A stretch of DNA of 64,000 nucleotides from Paraburkholderia flava (lineage in GTDB: Bacteria; Pseudomonadota; Gammaproteobacteria; Burkholderiales; Burkholderiaceae). Below the pieces are notes generated by a model. The model searched no databases and was not told the DNA's origin. It saw nothing but the letters and a program-made list of their open reading frames with translations. Of this stretch, positions 19,326 to 26,703 are shown piece by piece (positions within the stretch are counted from its first letter, which is position 1; every line of letters starts with the position of its first letter). Where the stretch lies: positions 682,001 through 746,000 of the forward strand of contig NZ_SMRO01000002.1 of assembly GCF_004359985.1 (NCBI RefSeq). Direction: 5' to 3'. The position numbers and the translations under genes are program-made.

Positions 19326-20717
19326 TTACTTGCTGACGCTCATCGAAGCAATTGCGAGACCGTTGTGCTGCACGTTGCCTGCGCCACCGGCGATGTTCAC
19401 GCCGATGTTGCCCTTCGCACCGCTAAGCGCGCCGGCTCCCAGCGACGCCGTTCCTTCGAACGTGCCGATGAAGGCGAGGTTGGCTTGCTGCGTGCTGTCG
19501 TCGGTCGCAACCATCGCGCCGTCGGAGTGATGGTTCGACACAGTCGACGTCGAAGCGGCAAGGCTGTTGTTCTGCACATTGCCGACGCCGGACGCGATGT
19601 TCACGCCGACGTTGCCCGACGCGCCCTGCAGCGAGTTATCGCCGACCGAAGCGTTCAGATTGAAGTTGTTGACGTTGGCAAGACCGCTCGACGCCTGGTT
19701 GTTGAAGACCTGCGCGTTGCCGAACACGTTGCCTGCATCGACCGATGCCAGCGACGCTTCGTTGCTCTGCGCGTTGTCGATGCCTTCCGCGACGTTCACG
19801 CCGACGTTGCCCGACACGTTTTGTGCGGCGTTCGTACCAGTCGTCGCGGTGAGCGTGCCTGCTTTCTGCGTGTTGATGTGCTGCGTGACCTTGCCGTTTA
19901 CCGACACGTCGGTCGTCGCGAGGCTGGCGTCGATGCCCCATGCTGCGGAGGCGCTATTGGTCGTCGTCGATGCGCCGGCCTGATAGCCGGACGACTGTTC
20001 CGCGAACGCCTGACCGCCCGAACCCTGATCGGCATGGAAGCCCCAGACGGAACCCTGTCTGGAACCTTCGGAGGCCTGGAAGCCGCCTGCGAGTCCCGCG
20101 GAGTTGCTGTAGTTCGATTCGTTGTAGCCGGCCGAGAAGCCGCCTTGCGCGTGCGCGGTGCCGAAGCCCGCGATCGGCGTATTCAGAGCCAGGTAGTTGT
20201 AGCTGCCGCCGATCTGGCCGCCTGCTGCGATGTGGCCGCCTTCGTTGTGGCTCGTGCTGCTGAAGCCGCCCGCGATGCCGGCGCTTTGCTCGCTATGTTG
20301 ATAGCCGCCGCCGGTGATCGAGCTGCTTTGGTTGCCATACGAATAGCCCGACGATTCCTGATAGCCCTGAGCGCCCCAGGAGGCCGACGAGTGGTTCGTC
20401 GTCGCGGTGGCGAAGGCAACGCCGCCGCCCTTGATCGACGAGTAGTTGTTGTTGATCGTCGTCGTCACGTAACCGGACGTGTAGTTCTGCGCGTTCGGGC
20501 TGAGCGAAGCGTGAACCGAGACGTTCTGGTTGTTGTTGACGACGGCGCCTGCCGTGCTCGATACGCCGACACAGCCGAACAGGGTGACCCATCCTTCGAC
20601 GCCGACCGCTTCGCCTACGAGCGTCGCGTTGAAGATGAACGGGTTCTTCAGCGGGGCCGAGAATGCGCTGCCTGAGGCGACAGCGAGTACAGCGGCTGCA
20701 ATGATTGTGCGCTTCAT
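19326..20717 (-). CDS. FapC-like major amyloid fibre subunit
   Basis: The 463-residue protein has a signal peptide (residues 1-21) and is rich in G, S, N, A and Q. The first half has many Gly-Tyr/Gly-Phe segments. The second half has three imperfect repeats of the form GNVGVNxAxGxxNxQxN at about 303-319, 368-384 and 436-452, spaced about 65 residues apart. This repeat plus long linker plan is that of the FapC amyloid subunit. The Pseudomonas C-terminal CxxC is absent; the only cysteine is at about residue 49. Such proteins are often mislabelled heme utilisation or adhesin proteins. Confidence 0.75.
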   Translation of the reverse strand: MKRTIIAAAVLAVASGSAFSAPLKNPFIFNATLVGEAVGVEGWVTLFGCVGVSSTAGAVVNNNQNVSVHASLSPNAQNYTSGYVTTTINNNYSSIKGGGVAFATATTNHSSASWGAQGYQESSGYSYGNQSSSITGGGYQHSEQSAGIAGGFSSTSHNEGGHIAAGGQIGGSYNYLALNTPIAGFGTAHAQGGFSAGYNESNYSNSAGLAGGFQASEGSRQGSVWGFHADQGSGGQAFAEQSSGYQAGASTTTNSASAAWGIDASLATTDVSVNGKVTQHINTQKAGTLTATTGTNAAQNVSGNVGVNVAEGIDNAQSNEASLASVDAGNVFGNAQVFNNQASSGLANVNNFNLNASVGDNSLQGASGNVGVNIASGVGNVQNNSLAASTSTVSNHHSDGAMVATDDSTQQANLAFIGTFEGTASLGAGALSGAKGNIGVNIAGGAGNVQHNGLAIASMSVSK

Positions 20718-20747
20718 GATATCGCTCCGATTTACGAGTGTGGTCAG

Positions 20748-21392
20748 TTAAAAAAGAGTGCCCGCCGGGGGACGGAGCACAAAACTGTTGGCCGTGACAT
20801 TACCGGCACCGGCTGTCTGGTTGATCTGGACAATTCCGTTGACGTTCTTGAAGGCGTCGCTGGATATGGTCGCCTCGCGTTGCTGATGAACCCCGATGGA
20901 TGGCCCCAAACCGCCGTTGTTCGCGGCCGTCGCGGATAGCTCCCCATCCGAGACGGTCGAGACTCCTGGCGCCGCAGTGCCGAGCTGCACACTGTTGCGC
21001 TGGAGATTTGCTGCGCCCGCAGCCTGATTGATCATCAGGGCTCCGGACGAATTCGAAAATGCGTTGCTGCCGATCGATGCACGCGCGCTCGTGACCTTCG
21101 CGGCCGCGGATGCGCTCTGCACGCTGGCGTTGTCGTTCGCAACGGCGCCGCCGGTGGTGATCGTCAACTGGTTGGCCTGCGCGTTGTCGAGGCCGGCTGC
21201 TTCGTTCACCGTGATACCGCCGGTCGCGCCGACGCCCGCGTTGGCACCGATCGTTGCGTCGCCGCTGATCACCGGCACGCGTTGCGCGTGGGCCGGGAGC
21301 GTGACGAGTGCGATGCCGCTCGCGAAGAAGAGTGCGCACAGCAGCGGATGCGGCACGCGACGTGCAATGCGTGTGATCGGGGACGCGCTCAT
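20748..21392 (-). CDS. FapB-like amyloid nucleator
   Basis: The 214-residue secreted protein has a signal peptide (about residues 14-37, ending PAHAQ) and three repeats of the same class as in the fibre gene: GGITVNEAAGLDNAQANQL, GALMINQAAGAANLQRNSV and GIVQINQTAGAGNVTANSF. A short protein with shared repeats directly upstream of the major fibre gene is the hallmark of FapB, the nucleator. Its ATG overlaps the stop of the preceding gene (ATGA). Confidence 0.65.
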   Translation of the reverse strand: MSASPITRIARRVPHPLLCALFFASGIALVTLPAHAQRVPVISGDATIGANAGVGATGGITVNEAAGLDNAQANQLTITTGGAVANDNASVQSASAAAKVTSARASIGSNAFSNSSGALMINQAAGAANLQRNSVQLGTAAPGVSTVSDGELSATAANNGGLGPSIGVHQQREATISSDAFKNVNGIVQINQTAGAGNVTANSFVLRPPAGTLF

Positions 21393-21889
21393 TTCAGACC
21401 TCCGAGTGCGCCGCTCAATGCAGTGGACAGCGGCGCGAGCGAGCTCGTCACCGATTGCGCGATCGTGCCGCCGATACCGGGGCCTGCCTGACCCATGCCC
21501 GCACCGAGCGCGACGTTGCTGCCGGTCGCGTTGCCGCTCAGGATCCGCGTGATGGTCTGCATGCCGTTTGCCATCGCACCGGCCGGTGCGACGCCGCTCG
21601 AACCGTGCGCGCTCGTCAGGTCCGCGTCGGACACGACCTGCGCGATCGCGGGGTTGAACGTGTTGGCAGGGAAGGTGGTGGCCCGCACGGCGACCGGATC
21701 CTGATCGACGGGAACCGGCACGAACGCGCTGCGCGGTGTGATTTCCCGTTGCACGATGATGTCGCCAGGGTTTACGACCTGTTGCGCGAGGGCGGCGCCT
21801 GCGCCGGTCGCTGCGGCGATGCCGAGCATCGCCTGCAGAAGCGGGCGCAGCGATGCGCGCGCGCGTGACGACTTGGTCAGGGTTGTCAT
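21389..21889 (-). CDS. Secreted protein of the Fap-like operon, second gene
   Basis: The 166-residue protein starts at the ATG at 21889, behind a strong GGAGGAG. It has a signal peptide (LLQAMLGIAAATGAGAALAQQ) and a C-terminal G/A/S-rich region ending LSTALSGALGGLK. Position suggests a FapA-like chaperone or accessory role, but no domain is recognised. Confidence 0.55.
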   Translation of the reverse strand: MTTLTKSSRARASLRPLLQAMLGIAAATGAGAALAQQVVNPGDIIVQREITPRSAFVPVPVDQDPVAVRATTFPANTFNPAIAQVVSDADLTSAHGSSGVAPAGAMANGMQTITRILSGNATGSNVALGAGMGQAGPGIGGTIAQSVTSSLAPLSTALSGALGGLK

Positions 21890-21999
21890 GGTCTCCTCCG
21901 GTTGCGGGCGGCTATGTGGCCGCTTCCGCTTTGTTTCTGCTTCGTTCTTTCTTTGCAACTGGATGTCGTCCAGCTGAATGTCGTGTTACTGAAGCCTGA

Positions 22000-22515
22000 C
22001 TACTTTCGGGTGTAGCTCGCGATGTTGCTTTGCGCGGCCCGTGCGGCGTCGACCGGTATCGGCAACGGTGTCGGTGGTGCGATCTCGTCCCACAGCGTCA
22101 CCGAGTTGCCGTGCATCAGCTGCGGCGTCGCGGCGACCATCACCATTCCGGCAGCACCGCCGCGTTGATGCGACAGCACCTGATCGTCGAGCGCAATATC
22201 GTTCATCGATGCAGCATGGCCTGCGCCGAGCAGTGCCCGCGCCGCAGTGGAATCGCTTTCACCTGACGTATTGCGCGCATTACCGTGTGCAAACCAGGCG
22301 AGACCCGCAATCGTTGCAGGGACATCAACTGCCGGCATGCTCGTGGCCGTCGCCGCATTCATCCCGTTCATCGCGAAGAAGCCGACGCCACTGGTGCCGC
22401 CGATGCTGAAATCCTGAGCATGTCCGACGCACGGCAACGCGCCGGCGGCCAATGCCACATACAGTGCGGTACGGAGTGCGGCGGCATTCAGGTCAATGCG
22501 GAAAGCGAGTCGCAT
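22000..22515 (-). CDS. Secreted protein of the Fap-like operon, first gene
   Basis: The protein has about 171 residues from the ATG at 22515, behind GGGAGAG. A signal peptide runs through ALYVALAAGALPCVGHAQ. The mature part is rich in A, G and M, with no recognised domain. As first gene after the sigma54 promoter at 22544-22559 it defines the operon start. It may take the place of fapA or be a lineage-specific component. Confidence 0.55.
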   Translation of the reverse strand: MRLAFRIDLNAAALRTALYVALAAGALPCVGHAQDFSIGGTSGVGFFAMNGMNAATATSMPAVDVPATIAGLAWFAHGNARNTSGESDSTAARALLGAGHAASMNDIALDDQVLSHQRGGAAGMVMVAATPQLMHGNSVTLWDEIAPPTPLPIPVDAARAAQSNIASYTRK

Positions 22516-22543
22516 GATGTCTCTCCCTTGGTGCGAGGCATTT

Positions 22544-22559
22544 AGCGAAACGTGTGCCA
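22544..22559 (-). promoter_or_regulatory. Sigma54 promoter of the Fap-like operon
   Basis: On the minus strand the sequence reads TGGCACACGTTTCGCT, with GG and GC separated by 10 bp as sigma54 requires, and one mismatch to the TTGCW -12 element. Transcription would begin about 15 bp before the first start codon. It fits the two sigma54 activators that flank the operon. Confidence 0.65.
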
Positions 22560-22633
22560 TGACGCGCAATCCATTGATGTGTCTGGATTTGCGGGAGATT
22601 CGCAAGCGTGCGAAAAGATGAAATGGGAAAAAA

Positions 22634-22651
22634 CGTTTCAGCGCTGAAACG
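22634..22651. promoter_or_regulatory. 18-bp palindrome, candidate enhancer site
   Basis: CGTTTCAGCGCTGAAACG is a perfect 18-bp palindrome centred about 110 bp upstream of the predicted sigma54 transcription start. That is the usual position of an upstream activator site for an enhancer-binding protein with a Fis-type HTH. The rest of the 530-bp gap between the operon and the activator gene at 23046 shows no gene. Confidence 0.6.
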
Positions 22652-23045
22652 GCAGGCAGAAAATACCGATGGCGAAGCAATTGGCTATTACACGGCGATG
22701 GAAACGCTCTCGCAATAGCACTATGGAAACTTTAACCGGATTGCGCGGCCTTGCCGTCAGGCTGCGCGGGCCTTGCTGTGTGGGTTACCGCGTATTTAAT
22801 TTGCATATGTGTTTTCGAAGCGGCAGGCGTATAGTAAGCTCTCGAAAAGAGCTTCCAATTTAAAAACGCCCCTCGCTGGGCCGTCTCGATACACACACGC
22901 CGCTTTTCGGGGATCCGCTGTTCGCACGAATGGAGTGGCCGTTCGGTTTTCGCGCTGCGCGAATCCGATGCGAATCAGCGTGTCTGAAAACCTGTTCAGG
23001 TACGTGCCGTCATCCTAAACGTTCGTTGACGAAAGGATCTGAATA

Positions 23046-24446
23046 ATGGAATCCGTTACGCGCCAATTGATTTACGTTTCGCGCGACCCGAGCGTGGAGT
23101 TGCACACCCAGTTTCATGACCGCGGCTGGCATGTCGAAGTCGTCGGTTCCGCGCGCGACGTACGTCGCGCCGTTCGCGCCGGTACGGCAGCGGGCGGCCT
23201 GCTCGATCTCACGAGCCGTTTCCAGCAGCACGAAATCTCCGCATTCGAAGCGTGCCTCACGATGCCGAACGTCGGCTGGGTTGCTGCAACGACGGCCGGT
23301 CAATTGCAGGACGCAGCGCTACGCCGCCTCGTGCGCGATTACTGTTTCGATTATGTGACGGTGCCGTATTCGGGCGACCGCATCGTCGATTCGGTAGGCC
23401 ACGCGTACGGCATGGTGTCGCTCGGCGAACCCGCATCGAACGACGCCACCACACCGGGCAGCACCGAAGGCGAGATGGTCGGTTCATGCGACGCGATGCT
23501 CGCGTTGTTCCGCTCCATTCGCAAGGTCGCGATGACCGATGCGCCGGTGTTCATCTCGGGCGAATCGGGTACTGGCAAGGAACTCACGGCGGTCGCGATT
23601 CACGAGCGTTCGTCGCGGCGCGATGCACCGTTCGTGCCGATCAATTGCGGTGCGATTCCGCCACATCTGCTGCAATCCGAACTGTTTGGTTATGAGCGCG
23701 GTGCGTTCACCGGTGCGAACCAACGCAAGATCGGACGCGTCGAAGCGGCCAACGGCGGCACACTCTTTCTCGATGAAATCGGCGACCTGCCGCTCGAAAG
23801 CCAGGCGAGCCTGCTGCGCTTCCTGCAGGAGCGCAAGGTCGAACGGCTCGGCGGTCACGGCTCGATTCCGGTCGACGTCCGCATCATTTCGGCGACGCAC
23901 GTCGACATGACGGCAGCGATGATCGAAGGGCGTTTTCGTTCGGACCTGTATCACCGTCTGTGCGTGCTGCAGATCGATGAGCCGCCGCTGCGTGCACGCG
24001 GCAAGGACATCGAACTGCTCGCGCGGCACATGCTCGAACGTTTCAGAAAAGATGCAAGCCGTCGGCTGCGCGGCTTTTCTCCCGATGCGATCGCGGCATT
24101 GCATAACTACAGCTGGCCGGGCAACGTGCGCGAGCTGATCAATCGCGTGCGTCGTGCGATCGTGATGTCGGAGGGTCGTGCCATTACTGCACGCGATCTC
24201 GAACTCGCGGAGTACGTCGAGATCGTGCCGGTGTCGCTCGCACAGGCACGCGAAGCCGCCGAGCGGCAAGCGATCGAACTAGCGCTGCTGCGTCATCGCG
24301 GACGCCTCGGCGATGCCGCGCAGGAACTCGGCATCTCGCGCGTTACGCTGTATCGCCTGCTGTGTTCGCACGGGATGCGGCACATCGAAGCCGAACCGCT
24401 CGCGCAACACAGCAACGATCTGTCGACGCCGATGCCTCATCTGTGA
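23046..24446 (+). CDS. VpsR-type sigma54-dependent activator (copy 2)
   Basis: The 466-residue paralogue of the protein at 14519-15952 has the same domain order: a VpsR-like receiver domain (about 1-125, starting [18 protein letters not shown]), an AAA+ domain with [14 protein letters not shown] and FLDEIGD, and a C-terminal Fis-type HTH ([17 protein letters not shown]). It is divergent from the Fap-like operon and shares the 530-bp intergenic region with the sigma54 promoter and palindrome. It is followed by about 210 bp without features before thyA. Confidence 0.9.
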   Translation: MESVTRQLIYVSRDPSVELHTQFHDRGWHVEVVGSARDVRRAVRAGTAAGGLLDLTSRFQQHEISAFEACLTMPNVGWVAATTAGQLQDAALRRLVRDYCFDYVTVPYSGDRIVDSVGHAYGMVSLGEPASNDATTPGSTEGEMVGSCDAMLALFRSIRKVAMTDAPVFISGESGTGKELTAVAIHERSSRRDAPFVPINCGAIPPHLLQSELFGYERGAFTGANQRKIGRVEAANGGTLFLDEIGDLPLESQASLLRFLQERKVERLGGHGSIPVDVRIISATHVDMTAAMIEGRFRSDLYHRLCVLQIDEPPLRARGKDIELLARHMLERFRKDASRRLRGFSPDAIAALHNYSWPGNVRELINRVRRAIVMSEGRAITARDLELAEYVEIVPVSLAQAREAAERQAIELALLRHRGRLGDAAQELGISRVTLYRLLCSHGMRHIEAEPLAQHSNDLSTPMPHL

Positions 24447-25229
24447 CGTGACGGGTGGCGCACGGGTCGTCATCCGTGCGTGCCTGTCATGTGTCTGCAT
24501 GGACGTTCGCGTCGTCTCAGCCCGCGCTTCGTTTCACGTCGCGCGCTGCGCTGGATGCGTCCCGGACACATCCTCCTCCCGCTTGGTAAAATCACGGTTT
24601 GACGTCAGACCGTCGCCACTCCATGGGCGTTTCACGCCCGGCCGAAGGAAGCTCGCATGAAACAATACCTCGACCTCGTCCGCTCGATTCTCGACACCGG
24701 TGCGTGGCAGGAAAATCGTACCGGCATCCGCACGATCAGCATGCCCGGCGCGATGCTGCGTTTCGATCTGCAGCAGGGTTTTCCCGCTGTCACGACGAAG
24801 AAACTCGCGTTCAAGTCGGCGATCGGCGAGCTGGTCGGGTTTCTGCGCGCGAGCCGTAGCGCCGCCGATTTCCGCGATCTCGGCTGCAAGGTGTGGGACG
24901 CGAACGCGAACGACAATCCGCAGTGGCTCGCGAATCCGTATCGCACGGGCCCCGACGATCTCGGCGACGTGTACGGCGTGCAGTGGCGCCGCTGGCCCGC
25001 GTACAAGGTGCTGGACGCGAACGCGTCCGCGCAGATCGCCGACGCGACCGCGCGCGGCTATCGCACGGTGACCGCATTCGAAGAGGACGGTGAGCAGAAG
25101 GTGCTGCTGTACAAGGCAGTCGATCAGCTGCGTCAATGTCTCGACACGATCATGCAGAACCCCGCGGACCGACGCATTTTGTTTCATGCATGGAACCCCG
25201 CTGTGCTCGAAGAGATCGCGCTGCCTGCG

Positions 25230-25240
25230 TGGCATGTTTT
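25230..25240. other. Left junction of the genomic island within thyA (attL)
   Basis: Homology to native thyA stops at 25230-25232, inside the catalytic cysteine codon, within TGCCTGCGTGGCATG. The sequence after it is lower in G+C and unrelated. This is the left end of the inserted element. The right junction, expected to carry an imperfect repeat of this sequence joined to the thyA 3' end, was not found up to 64000. Confidence 0.7.
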
Positions 25241-25306
25241 TGTGACATTGTCTGATTACGCGCGCAGTGTGAAGCTATACCTGGTGGGGCATCTCGCCCA
25301 AAATCG

Positions 25307-25326
25307 AGCCCGTAATGTTACGGGCT
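25307..25326. repeat. 20-bp inverted repeat near the island end
   Basis: AGCCCGTAA-TG-TTACGGGCT is a perfect inverted repeat with 9-bp arms, about 75 bp inside the island end and within the truncated thyA frame. It has no T-run, so it is not a typical terminator. It could be a recombinase-binding or transcription-attenuating structure. Confidence 0.45.
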
Positions 25327-25405
25327 TCTGCGCGCCAGCCTTGGGCTGACGCCACATGTGCTTCAATAGCGGCAGCGAATATCAACACCGAACCCGACTT
25401 CAGCG

Positions 25406-26239
25406 ATGATTCAGTACCAACAACTCCTCCAAGACATACTTTCCAGCGGTGCCCGCAAGATGGACCGTACGGGTACGGGAACGATAAGTGTATTCGGGCG
25501 CCAGATGCGTTTTGATTTGTCCGAGGGTTTTCCCTTGGTCACAACGAAGCGAATCCACCTCAAAAGCGTCATTCATGAACTGCTGTGGTTTCTGAACGGT
25601 GACACCAACATCAAGTATCTGAACGAGAACGGTGTAACCATCTGGGACGAGTGGGCCGATGCCAATGGAGACTTGGGACCTGTCTACGGATTCCAATGGC
25701 GCTTCTGGCCGCGTCCGGATGGCACCACCGTTGACCAAATCTCGTCGCTTGTCCAACAAGTCAAGAGTAGGCCGAACTCGCGACGGCTCTTGCTGACGGC
25801 GCTGAATGTAGCGGACTTCCCCGACGAAAGCATGTCGCCAGTGGCGAACGTCGAGCATGGTCGGATGGCGCTTGCCCCTTGTCACTGCTTGGCCCAGTTC
25901 TATGTTAATGAAGGAAAGCTGAGTTGCTTGTTGTACTGCCGGAGTCAGGATGTGTTCTTGGGCACGCCGTTCAACATTGCGAGCTACGCGCTGCTAGTAC
26001 ATATGTTGGCGCAGCAGTGCAATCTGGAAGTGGGCGAGTTGGTCTGGACCGGTGGAGACTGCCATATCTATCTCAATCATCTGGAACAGGTCAACGAGCA
26101 ACTCAGCCGCGACCCTTACCCCCTACCGAAGCTGAAACTTATACGTACGCCGGAGGACGTCTTTAGCTATAAGTACGAAGATTTCATAGTTGAAGGCTAC
26201 CAGCATCACCCAGCCATTAAGGCTCCGATTGCCGTCTGA
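25406..26239 (+). CDS. thyA: Complete island-borne thymidylate synthase
   Basis: The 277-residue ThyA makes dTMP from dUMP using methylene-tetrahydrofolate. All active-site elements are present: [49 protein letters not shown], the nucleophile in [30 protein letters not shown] and [10 protein letters not shown]. It is of the E. coli length class and clearly different from the truncated native copy, with lower G+C. A short insert (about residues 135-152) precedes the active-site segment. Beginning 56 bp after the dead copy, it replaces the function destroyed by insertion. Confidence 0.96.
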   Translation: MIQYQQLLQDILSSGARKMDRTGTGTISVFGRQMRFDLSEGFPLVTTKRIHLKSVIHELLWFLNGDTNIKYLNENGVTIWDEWADANGDLGPVYGFQWRFWPRPDGTTVDQISSLVQQVKSRPNSRRLLLTALNVADFPDESMSPVANVEHGRMALAPCHCLAQFYVNEGKLSCLLYCRSQDVFLGTPFNIASYALLVHMLAQQCNLEVGELVWTGGDCHIYLNHLEQVNEQLSRDPYPLPKLKLIRTPEDVFSYKYEDFIVEGYQHHPAIKAPIAV

Positions 26240-26263
26240 CCGCCGATTGCTCGCGATATAAAT

Positions 26264-26290
26264 GGGGCCGCCTCACGCGGCCCTTTTCTT
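26264..26290. terminator. Rho-independent terminator after island thyA
   Basis: GGGCCGC-CTCAC-GCGGCCC is followed by TTTTCTT. It lies between the convergent island thyA and XRE genes. Confidence 0.8.
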
Positions 26291-26585
26291 AACGTATGAG
26301 CAGGGTAGGGCTGAGAAGCTCATGCACCTCGTATCCGAGCGCCCGTGCCAAGCGAGCAACGATGTCAATTGTTACGTTTCGTTCGGCACGTTCCAATCCG
26401 CCAATGTATGTCCTGTGCAGCCCAGACAAATCGCCGAGTTGTTCTTGGCTGAGGCCTTTGTGCGCGCGAGCGCTCCTCAAATTCGCAGCGAGCAACTGTC
26501 TAGCCGCTAAGTTGCTATCGTCATGCGCACTCGTACTCAATCTCATCTCTCCATGCAATTTTTGCATGTTAACGCTCGGCATCAA
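26289..26585 (-). CDS. XRE-family transcriptional regulator
   Basis: The 98-residue protein has one helix-turn-helix domain of XRE/HTH_3 type (about residues 33-92): NLRSARAHKGLSQEQLGDLS, then LHRTYIGGLERAERN. It is divergent from the recombinase operon, with a perfect dyad between them, so it is the likely repressor of both. The exact start is uncertain, since several ATG codons lie in the first 15 residues. Confidence 0.85.
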   Translation of the reverse strand: MMPSVNMQKLHGEMRLSTSAHDDSNLAARQLLAANLRSARAHKGLSQEQLGDLSGLHRTYIGGLERAERNVTIDIVARLARALGYEVHELLSPTLLIR

Positions 26586-26587
26586 AA

Positions 26588-26605
26588 TGATACGTTAAAG
26601 TATCA
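26588..26605. promoter_or_regulatory. Operator-like dyad between XRE gene and recombinase operon
   Basis: TGATAC-N6-GTATCA is a perfect interrupted palindrome directly upstream of the XRE gene and about 100 bp before the first recombinase. Its size and location fit an XRE-dimer operator for autoregulation and control of the recombinases. Confidence 0.6.
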
Positions 26606-26703
26606 GTGAGGCGCGAGACACATCGGTTGCTGGTTAAAGCTTCTGTGCTGGTGGGCAGAGGCTGACTTCCTCATTTTAGTGGCAATGACGCATTTCATGG
26701 TAT

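Larger units (their letters stand above)
24657..25349 (+). pseudogene. thyA: Native thymidylate synthase, truncated by island insertion
   Basis: Residues 1-191 match the long (about 320-residue) Burkholderia-type Thy[52 protein letters not shown] and [10 protein letters not shown], ending EEIALPA. Family members continue with the catalytic Cys-His. Here the reading runs [17 protein letters not shown], so the cysteine codon (TGC) has become TGG at 25230-25232 and everything after it is foreign. The product of 230 residues lacks the nucleophile and about 130 C-terminal residues and must be inactive. The 3' part of the gene is not in this window. Confidence 0.9.

Noticed and set aside
19326..20717. 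Tandem repeats as a CRISPR-like or satellite array
   Set aside because: Repeats are protein-level (GNVGVNxAxG), widely spaced, and diverged at DNA level; they belong to the amyloid subunit.
22669..22863. Short plus-strand frame upstream of activator copy 2
   Set aside because: No ribosome-binding site and overlaps the regulatory region; peptide has no features.
25307..25326. Hairpin as a terminator of truncated thyA
   Set aside because: The stem is perfect but the required T-run is missing; recorded as a repeat instead.
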